Below, piece after piece: positions 6,441 to 11,609 of a stretch of DNA of 11,609 bases. Where the stretch lies: positions 1 through 11,609 of the forward strand of contig JAAZHB010000019.1 of NCBI GenBank assembly GCA_012510935.1, given 5' to 3'. Position numbers and translations under genes: made by a program. Numbering within the stretch: position 1 is the first letter of the stretch; each line of letters opens with the position of its first letter. The notes under the pieces were generated by a model. The model had not been told where the DNA came from. It did not search any database and saw only the letters and a list, made by a program, of their open reading frames with translations. This stretch comes from Clostridiales bacterium. GTDB taxonomy: Bacteria; Bacillota_A; Clostridia; Peptostreptococcales; Anaerovoracaceae.

Positions 6441-7563
6441 ATCTTAGCCCGTCTACCACAGCCATTGCAGAAGAATAACCGAATTGCAGATTATAACCAC
6501 CCGTCATTCCATCTATATCGAGGGCCTCGCCAATAACGAAAAGCCCTGGATAATTCTTAGCTTCCATAGTTTTGCATTCTATTTCGGATAGAGCCACTCC
6601 GCCTTTGGTAACCATTGGACCTGCTCCTGTACCGAGAATTTCAAATTCATCAGAGACAAGAAGTTTTTTTAATAATGAAAGCTTGAGATTACCTTCGCTA
6701 TTTGTAGCTCTTTCAATGAGCAACCGCTGAAGTCTACGAGGCAGGTTCTCCATGTTGTTGTAAGCATCCTCGGAATCGGAACAATCAGGCAAATAGTTTA
6801 TAGTGATTTTTGAACCCGGACATGCATACCTTGAGAGATTAAGAATTGCCGGCCCAGAGAAGTCTTTATGGGTAAAGAGCAAACTGCCTGTATAAGTAGG
6901 GGCCTTCTTACCTTCACCGATTGTAACTTTGGAATTCATAATAGAGATTCCAGAGATATCAGCATAAGGATAATCCTTGACCTTGATAGGCGCCAGGGAT
7001 GGCTTTAGCGGTGTAATTTCTAAATCAAATGGGCGAAGGGCTGTGTGCAATAGGCCGCCTGTTGCAATTACAATCTTGCTAGCTTGATATGTCGCTCCAT
7101 TGGCGAGACCGACCTGGTAAAGAATCTCCCCGTTGTCATAATTTTCAATTTTATTAATTAGCGAGACTTCCGTCTCTGTGTGGAGTTCCCAGCCATTGAT
7201 TTTAGCTTGATGCAGGAGTAAATCTAGAATGTCTCTTGCTTTCATGGATTCTGGAAAAACTCGTCCGTCATCTTGAATAGTCGTCTTTACTCCATTTGCT
7301 TCAAGAAAATGTATTAATTCAAGATTGCTATGCTTATAAAGTGCGGAACGAATTCGGCGACCCGAGTCACCATAACACTCGGTGAAGTCCTTGATGGAAC
7401 CTGCATGCGTTATGTTGCAATGACCTCCGCCAGAGACAAGGAGTTTTGCACCTGGCTGATTACTTTTCTCAAGGATCAAGCCTGTCCTATTATTCAATTC
7501 AAGATTAGCTGCAAGCATGAGACCGGATGCGCCGCCACCAATAATTATATAGTCATATTTCAT
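6439..7563 (-). CDS. HI0933/YhiN (BaiN-like) family FAD-dependent oxidoreductase, with a shortened FAD-site loop
   Basis: Soluble flavoprotein of 374 residues from the ATG at 7563. The dinucleotide-binding GGGASG motif follows the first beta strand (residues 9-14), then SGGGHCNITH (44-53; the family usually has Arg where His is here) and DGRVFPES. The C-terminal GEALDIDGMTGGYNLQFG (345-362) is the family signature. After IATGG (166-170) the usual SYPxTGSTGDGY-type segment is missing and the sequence passes directly to LLHTALRP and ITPLKPSLAPI, an in-frame loss of about 15 residues. The family is often named aminoacetone oxidase or NAD(P)/FAD-dependent oxidoreductase; the substrate is unsettled here. 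A second ATG two codons upstream (7569) abuts the ribosome binding site, so 7563 is preferred. It is a single gene, convergent with the transporter and divergent from the acylation operon. Confidence 0.85.
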   Translation of the reverse strand: MKYDYIIIGGGASGLMLAANLELNNRTGLILEKSNQPGAKLLVSGGGHCNITHAGSIKDFTECYGDSGRRIRSALYKHSNLELIHFLEANGVKTTIQDDGRVFPESMKARDILDLLLHQAKINGWELHTETEVSLINKIENYDNGEILYQVGLANGATYQASKIVIATGGLLHTALRPFDLEITPLKPSLAPIKVKDYPYADISGISIMNSKVTIGEGKKAPTYTGSLLFTHKDFSGPAILNLSRYACPGSKITINYLPDCSDSEDAYNNMENLPRRLQRLLIERATNSEGNLKLSLLKKLLVSDEFEILGTGAGPMVTKGGVALSEIECKTMEAKNYPGLFVIGEALDIDGMTGGYNLQFGYSSAMAVVDGLR

Positions 7564-7569
7564 AATCAT

Positions 7570-7575
7570 TCCTTT
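7570..7575 (-). promoter_or_regulatory. Ribosome binding site deciding the start of the HI0933-family gene
   Basis: On the minus strand AAAGGA ends directly against the ATG at 7569 but lies six bases before the second ATG at 7563. The second ATG is therefore the more likely start. Confidence 0.65.
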
Positions 7576-7621
7576 AATTTATTTGCTTAATATGTTATGG
7601 TTTTAGAGGAAGTATTTTTTG

Positions 7622-7648
7622 TCACATAACAATTCAGGAGTTATGTGA
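7622..7648. promoter_or_regulatory. 9-bp perfect palindrome in the divergent intergenic region
   Basis: TCACATAAC (7622-7630) and GTTATGTGA (7640-7648) are exact inverted repeats with a 9-nt spacer. The palindrome begins just inside the predicted start of the minus-strand transcript. It could be a repressor operator or a 5' hairpin of that mRNA. No T-tract of terminator quality follows on either strand (AGTTTTCT on the plus strand, CAAAAAA on the minus strand). Confidence 0.5.
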
Positions 7649-7657
7649 AGTTTTCTA

Positions 7658-7666
7658 ATTGTACCA
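7658..7666 (-). promoter_or_regulatory. Candidate extended -10 promoter of the HI0933-family gene
   Basis: Read on the minus strand the bases are TGGTACAAT, an extended -10 with five of six TATAAT bases. The -35 position (17 bp further) is weak. The start of transcription would be near 7651, giving a leader of about 87 nt that includes the palindrome. Confidence 0.45.
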
Positions 7667-7695
7667 TATATGACGGCTTATTACTTGAATGCAAT

Positions 7696-7723
7696 TTGAG
7701 AATGTAATAGAATTAGAGATACT
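7696..7723 (+). promoter_or_regulatory. Candidate promoter of the surface O-acylation operon
   Basis: TTGAGA (7696-7701) and GATACT (7718-7723) are separated by 16 bp. The match is modest, and no better pair is evident before the start at 7752. The -10 lies in a tandem direct repeat GAGATACTT (7716-7724 and 7726-7734). Transcription would start near 7730. Confidence 0.3.
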
Positions 7724-7751
7724 TTGAGATACTTAGGATAAGGGGATGTAA

Positions 7752-8531
7752 ATGAAATTCGTTAGTACGGCGAGCCATAAATTGGGAAGAATCATTGCCT
7801 GGGGTGGAATTTGTTTATTCCTTCTTTTTTTTGTTTATAATATGTGCAGATTTTATGGAAAAGTCAATGTGAGCGATACAGAGATGTCAAAGAATATTAG
7901 CACGGTAGAGTCTATTCAAGAAGCTGACATTGCTAGTCTTGAGGCTTCAATTAATGCTCTTGACAGTCAGTCGCTAGGAGACACATCTTCAGCTCTTAGA
8001 GTTAAATACCAGAGGAAGTTTGCTGGTTCGGTTATTTTGGGAGATTCGCTTACTGAAGGATTAACCGTATATAACTGGCTGACCGAGAGCATAGTTTTCT
8101 CGAAAATTGGAGGCTCACTTTTGTATAGCGACGAGCTCTTTGAGTCGGCGGCCAAAACCTACCCATCTAATGCTTTTTTCGCTTATGGCATGAATGACAT
8201 GGGGAATTTTGGCGGAGATGCCAAGGCATTTATTAGCAAATATGAGGGATTGCTTGCTGATTTTAAAAAGACTTCGAATGATACCAAGATATATATATGC
8301 AGCATTTCGACACCGACTGATGAGGCAATAAGTGGAAATAAGTCGATTGGAGTATACAAGGATTTTAATGCGGCAATTGAGAAGATGTGCAAGGATAAAG
8401 GTTATACTTATATAGATATTACAGATATTTTGCCAAGCAATCCGGATCTCTATGCGGGAGATGGAATTCATGCAGATGCTGTATATTATCCAATTTGGAT
8501 GGATAGAATGATTGAGAAGGCGGGACTTTAG
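7752..8531 (+). CDS. Membrane-anchored SGNH/GDSL-family hydrolase or acyl-transfer protein
   Basis: Protein of 259 residues with a cytoplasmic N-terminus, one transmembrane helix (about 14-31) and an extracellular domain. After a linker rich in Ser, Glu and Ala, the SGNH blocks appear in order: ILGDSLTEG with Ser99, KIGGS with Gly120/121, AYGMNDMG with Asn148, and DGIHADAVYY with Asp237 and His240. These are the complete catalytic residues of SGNH esterases. In a cluster with an MBOAT acyltransferase such proteins remove or transfer O-acetyl groups on surface polysaccharide, so that is the inferred role. The ATG at 7752 has AAGGGG at 7740-7745. It is the first gene of a four-gene operon; the next start lies three bases after its stop codon. 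Confidence 0.8.
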   Translation: MKFVSTASHKLGRIIAWGGICLFLLFFVYNMCRFYGKVNVSDTEMSKNISTVESIQEADIASLEASINALDSQSLGDTSSALRVKYQRKFAGSVILGDSLTEGLTVYNWLTESIVFSKIGGSLLYSDELFESAAKTYPSNAFFAYGMNDMGNFGGDAKAFISKYEGLLADFKKTSNDTKIYICSISTPTDEAISGNKSIGVYKDFNAAIEKMCKDKGYTYIDITDILPSNPDLYAGDGIHADAVYYPIWMDRMIEKAGL

Positions 8532-8534
8532 GGC

Positions 8535-9086
8535 GTGACTCATAATAAAAAGATAATTACAGAAAAGAAAAGAATAATTGATTTCATTGAGAAGGAATCA
8601 CGTAATGGGGATGGGCTTGCAATGCTAGTTAAAGCAGGTTTCATTATCATTCTTGCATTGTTTTTACTATTCATTTATAACAGAAATAGTGCTACTGATG
8701 TTGCAAAGGAGGACATTTCTAATGAACTTCTAAAGAGCACTGATGTAGCGGAGGTTATGTCGCCAGCATCTGATAGAGATACTATGCAATTTCTTGGACT
8801 TGATGCAACCAAATACGAATATACTATTTATTATAGGAATACAACAGCTCTAGCGGTTGATGAACTCCTAATAGTTAAGGTCAAAGATACTTCATCGTTA
8901 GCATCTATCTCTGACACCGTTCAGAAGAGGATTGATTCTCAGATAAAAGCATATGAAGGATATGGAGCAGAACAGGTTAAATTGCTTAAGAGCGCAGTAA
9001 CCTTAAAAAAAGGAGATTATTATTTTTATTGTACGGCAACAAATGCAGAGAAGTATAAGGAGGTGCTGCTAGATGTTATTCAGTAG
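8535..9086 (+). CDS. DUF4358-family membrane-anchored protein
   Basis: Protein of 183 residues with a charged cytoplasmic head, a single transmembrane helix (about 31-47) and an extracellular C-terminal domain (about 65-183) resembling DUF4358. The recognisable features are MQFLGLD, a DELLIVKVKDTSS strand, and a regular helix with VQKRIDSQIKAYEGYG. This family has no established biochemical role, but is often found beside MBOAT and SGNH genes in Clostridia, suggesting an accessory part of the acylation machinery. The GTG start lies three bases past the upstream stop and has only a weak ribosome binding site (AGGG just before it, GCGGG further back), so it probably depends on coupled translation. 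The 3' end overlaps the MBOAT gene by 14 bases. Confidence 0.72.
   Translation: MTHNKKIITEKKRIIDFIEKESRNGDGLAMLVKAGFIIILALFLLFIYNRNSATDVAKEDISNELLKSTDVAEVMSPASDRDTMQFLGLDATKYEYTIYYRNTTALAVDELLIVKVKDTSSLASISDTVQKRIDSQIKAYEGYGAEQVKLLKSAVTLKKGDYYFYCTATNAEKYKEVLLDVIQ
9057..9063 (+). promoter_or_regulatory. Ribosome binding site of the MBOAT gene
   Basis: AAGGAGG lies nine bases before the ATG at 9073, inside the end of the DUF4358 gene. It fixes the start and supports a genuine 14-base overlap. Confidence 0.8.
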
Positions 9087-10476
9087 TATTCTTTTCTTAT
9101 TCTATTTCCTGCCAATCGCGGTAGTAGTTTATTACTTGATACCTGCAAGGAAACTCAACATTAGGAACCTTTGGCTTCTCGCAATCAGTTTGGTTTTCTA
9201 CAGCTGGGGCGAGCCTGTATATGCGTTTCTGATGGTTTACAGTGCGCTCTTCAACTATTTCATGGCAATTCAGATTGACAGAGCGAGGACTCGAGGCAAA
9301 TCTCCTAAGTGGAATATGATTTTTACTTTAGTAGTAAATCTCTTTATCCTAGGATTCTTCAAGTATTGGGGTTTCCTGATGGAGACGATTATGGGAATAA
9401 CTGGACTGGATATTCAGTATTCACAGCTTCATTTGCCAATAGGAATCTCGTTCTACACCTTCCAAGGTCTATCATATATTTTTGATGTATATAGGGATAA
9501 GGTCAAGGTTCAGAAGAATCCGCTTAAGGTTGCACTTTACTTGTCACTTTTCCCTCAATTGATTGCTGGACCTATCGTTAATTACAAGGATATTGAGAAC
9601 CAGCTTGACGAGAGAGATACAAGCCTCGATAGTTTTGGCGAGGGCAGCTTCCGCTTCTGCTTCGGACTTGCGAAAAAAGTAATTTTGGCGAATAATCTTG
9701 GCGCGGTTTATACGGCGATTGGGGCTTTACCTCAGTCCGACCAATCGATGTTGACAGCTTGGATTGGAATAATATGCTACACATTCCAGATTTATTTCGA
9801 TTTCAGCGGTTATTCTGATATGGCAATTGGACTGGGCAAAATGTTCGGATTTCAATTCAAGGAGAACTTCAACTATCCATATGTCGCAAAATCAATTACT
9901 GACTTCTGGAGAAGATGGCACATATCTTTGAGCACATGGTTCAGGGATTATGTGTACATTCCGTTGGGCGGTAATAGAGTTAGTAAGGGTAGACATATAT
10001 TCAACTTGCTTATTGTGTGGTCGCTAACAGGACTGTGGCATGGAGCACATTGGAATTTCGTAGCTTGGGGTACTTATTTCGGTATAATTCTGATTCTTGA
10101 GAAATATGTTATTGGCAAGTATATTGAGAAGTTGCCGGATTACGGTAAGCATATTTACACGATGCTGATTGTAATTATAAGCTGGGTGCTCTTTAGCATT
10201 ACAGATACTGCTGCGATGTTCCAATATCTCAAGACTTTATTTGGTTTTGGCGGTGTTGCATTTGCCAATATGACTTCGGTTTACTATTTGAGAACAAACA
10301 TTGCAATTCTCCTTGTGGCAACCTTTACTTGTACGCCAAAGGCGATAAATGAGTTCAAAAGAATTAATAAGATATATCCAAAACTGGGCATGGTTATTGT
10401 TGCTGGATTGTTCATTGCATCTGTAGCATATTTAGTGTTTGGATCATATAATCCATTTCTGTATTTTAGATTCTAG
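9073..10476 (+). CDS. MBOAT-family (AlgI/DltB-like) membrane O-acyltransferase
   Basis: Polytopic membrane enzyme of 467 residues, the usual size of AlgI-like proteins, expected to pass acyl groups (usually acetyl) from the cytoplasm across the membrane to an extracellular acceptor. Diagnostic segments are LPIGISFYTFQGLSYIFDVY (121-140), SLFPQLIAGPI (158-168), YFDFSGYSDMAIG (241-253), FWRRWHISLSTWFRDYVYIPLGG (279-301) and SLTGLWHGAHWNFVAWG (317-333). His323 corresponds to the conserved catalytic histidine, and His283 is the other conserved one. About ten membrane segments are apparent. It is flanked by two SGNH-type proteins and a DUF4358 protein, an arrangement analogous to AlgI-AlgJ/X or DltB-DltD, in which the MBOAT loads an extracellular SGNH partner. 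The acceptor polymer is not shown by the sequence. Confidence 0.93.
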   Translation: MLFSSILFLFYFLPIAVVVYYLIPARKLNIRNLWLLAISLVFYSWGEPVYAFLMVYSALFNYFMAIQIDRARTRGKSPKWNMIFTLVVNLFILGFFKYWGFLMETIMGITGLDIQYSQLHLPIGISFYTFQGLSYIFDVYRDKVKVQKNPLKVALYLSLFPQLIAGPIVNYKDIENQLDERDTSLDSFGEGSFRFCFGLAKKVILANNLGAVYTAIGALPQSDQSMLTAWIGIICYTFQIYFDFSGYSDMAIGLGKMFGFQFKENFNYPYVAKSITDFWRRWHISLSTWFRDYVYIPLGGNRVSKGRHIFNLLIVWSLTGLWHGAHWNFVAWGTYFGIILILEKYVIGKYIEKLPDYGKHIYTMLIVIISWVLFSITDTAAMFQYLKTLFGFGGVAFANMTSVYYLRTNIAILLVATFTCTPKAINEFKRINKIYPKLGMVIVAGLFIASVAYLVFGSYNPFLYFRF

Positions 10477-10493
10477 TAAAGGAACAAATTTTA

Positions 10494-11609
10494 ATGCGTG
10501 AAAAATTCAAGAATCAATTCTTTAATCGAGAGGCTATAAAGAATCGAGTTGGCGAACTTAGGGGCGTCAAGCGTAATGAAAATCAAACATTTGGAATTGT
10601 TTTTGCCTGTATAATTATGGGCTTCTTTGTGCTGAATCTACTACTGCCGGATAAGGCTTTTTCGGATTACGAGAACAGAATGCTGCAGACTTTCCCAGAT
10701 TTCAGTGCTTCTTCTTACTTGGATGGTAGCTTTGAAAGCAATCTTGAGAACTATTCAAATGACCAATTTGCGTTTAGGTCTATCTTCGTAAAAGTTAAGT
10801 CCTCGATTGATTCAGCTGCTGGTTCTGTATATTCAAATGGTGTCTGGAAGGCAAGGGGCGGATACTTAATTGAGGATACAACTGTTCCAACTGAATCAAG
10901 AATTGATAACGCACTAGCGGCGATTGGGACGTTCAAGGCTGCTAATCCGTCATTAAAAATGAATTTTCTTCTTGCTCCTAATGCGGTAAGCATATTGGAT
11001 GACAAGCTTCCGCTTAGTGCAAAACCAAAGGACCAAAATGTGTACATGGACAAAATGTTCGATGGACTAAGTTCTCTTGGCGTTGGAACTATTGATGTTA
11101 GAGAAACTTTTGAGAAAAACAAGAATGATACGCAGCTTTATTACTACACTGACCACCACTGGACTTCAGATGGGGCGCTTCTTGCATTCAATCAATTCAG
11201 AACGCAAAATGGACTGGATACCTCACAAGACTTTACCAACTATACTGTTGATAATGATTTTGTCGGTACACTTGCATCAAAGAGCGGTTTTGTTGTAAAT
11301 AGTGCGGATGTCCTTAAGGTAGGAATGCCGGCCGAGGATAGTTCATATAAGGATTCAATAATATATTATGAGGACACGAAGGAGAAAACTTCGGAGTTCT
11401 ATAATTTCGATAATCTCGATAAAAAAGATGCTTATACAGTGTTCGGTGGAAGTAACCATCCCGTATATACAATAAAGACGCCAGTAAGTGAGAATAGGCG
11501 CCTGCTGCTGATAAAGGATTCTTATGCGAACAGTATGATTCCGTATCTTGCACAGTACTATCGAGAGATAGTTGTAGTGGATCCAAGATATTACTTTGAT
11601 AGCATCGAG
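10494..11609 (+). CDS. DHHW/AlgX-like SGNH acyltransferase domain protein, 3' end outside the window
   Basis: Open frame of 372 codons running off the window end with no stop. The ATG at 10494 has AAAGGA at 10478-10483 and lies 17 bases after the MBOAT stop. A basic cytoplasmic stretch (1-30) precedes one membrane helix (about 32-51) and an extracellular domain. Features of the domain are YENRMLQTFP (59-68), TDHHWTSDGA with the eponymous DHHW at 220-223, and LLLIKDSYANSM with Ser343 as candidate nucleophile in a [KR]DS[YF] motif. AlgX/AlgJ-like proteins use such Ser and Asp-His residues to place acetyl groups on exopolysaccharide. Being next to an MBOAT gene, it is probably the terminal transferase of the operon. 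The sequence ends soon after the Ser motif, so the missing part is probably short. Confidence 0.85.
   Translation, partial: MREKFKNQFFNREAIKNRVGELRGVKRNENQTFGIVFACIIMGFFVLNLLLPDKAFSDYENRMLQTFPDFSASSYLDGSFESNLENYSNDQFAFRSIFVKVKSSIDSAAGSVYSNGVWKARGGYLIEDTTVPTESRIDNALAAIGTFKAANPSLKMNFLLAPNAVSILDDKLPLSAKPKDQNVYMDKMFDGLSSLGVGTIDVRETFEKNKNDTQLYYYTDHHWTSDGALLAFNQFRTQNGLDTSQDFTNYTVDNDFVGTLASKSGFVVNSADVLKVGMPAEDSSYKDSIIYYEDTKEKTSEFYNFDNLDKKDAYTVFGGSNHPVYTIKTPVSENRRLLLIKDSYANSMIPYLAQYYREIVVVDPRYYFDSIE

Noticed and set aside
1..11609. Mobile elements, CRISPR arrays, tRNA or rRNA genes
   Set aside because: No transposase or integrase, no regularly spaced repeats and no tRNA- or rRNA-like sequence was seen on either strand.

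Overview
The window looks like chromosomal DNA from a low-to-mid GC anaerobic Bacillota, most likely class Clostridia. Reasons: strong AAGGAGG-type ribosome binding sites, extended -10 promoters of the form TGTTATAAT, GTG and TTG starts used beside ATG, a four-subunit ferredoxin-dependent 2-oxoacid oxidoreductase, and protein families typical of gut or oral Clostridia (PTS_EIIC_2, DUF4358, DHHW, YacP/Rae1-type NYN). A family-level placement such as Anaerovoracaceae is only a guess.

Layout. (1) 23-1939 encodes an EF-G/TetM-type translational GTPase in which the domain IV/V region is absent and a Rae1/YacP-type NYN ribonuclease domain follows domain III. It is driven by a promoter so close to the ATG that the mRNA should be leaderless. 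A weak hairpin plus T-tract ends the gene. (2) 2093-5097 is a tightly coupled four-gene operon (gamma, delta, alpha, beta) for a pyruvate-type ferredoxin oxidoreductase, with its own extended -10 promoter. (3) A strong promoter and a 135-nt structured leader precede a polytopic PTS_EIIC_2/PfoR-family membrane protein (5290-6387). (4) A 12-bp terminator hairpin separates it from a convergent HI0933/YhiN-family flavoprotein on the minus strand (6439-7563), which lacks a normally conserved loop. (5) A 180-nt divergent intergenic region with a 9-bp palindrome leads into a four-gene plus-strand operon: membrane-anchored SGNH hydrolase, DUF4358 protein, MBOAT O-acyltransferase, and a DHHW/AlgX-like SGNH protein cut by the window end. 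This operon probably acetylates an extracellular polymer.

The genes fall into unrelated functional units: ribosome/mRNA surveillance, ferredoxin-linked central carbon metabolism, membrane transport, flavin redox and cell-surface acylation. There is no sign of mobile elements, CRISPR, tRNA or rRNA. The strongest candidate for a novel system is the GTPase-ribonuclease fusion: a factor that should dock like EF-G but carries, in place of the A-site-probing domain, a homologue of a nuclease known to cut mRNA in the ribosomal A site.
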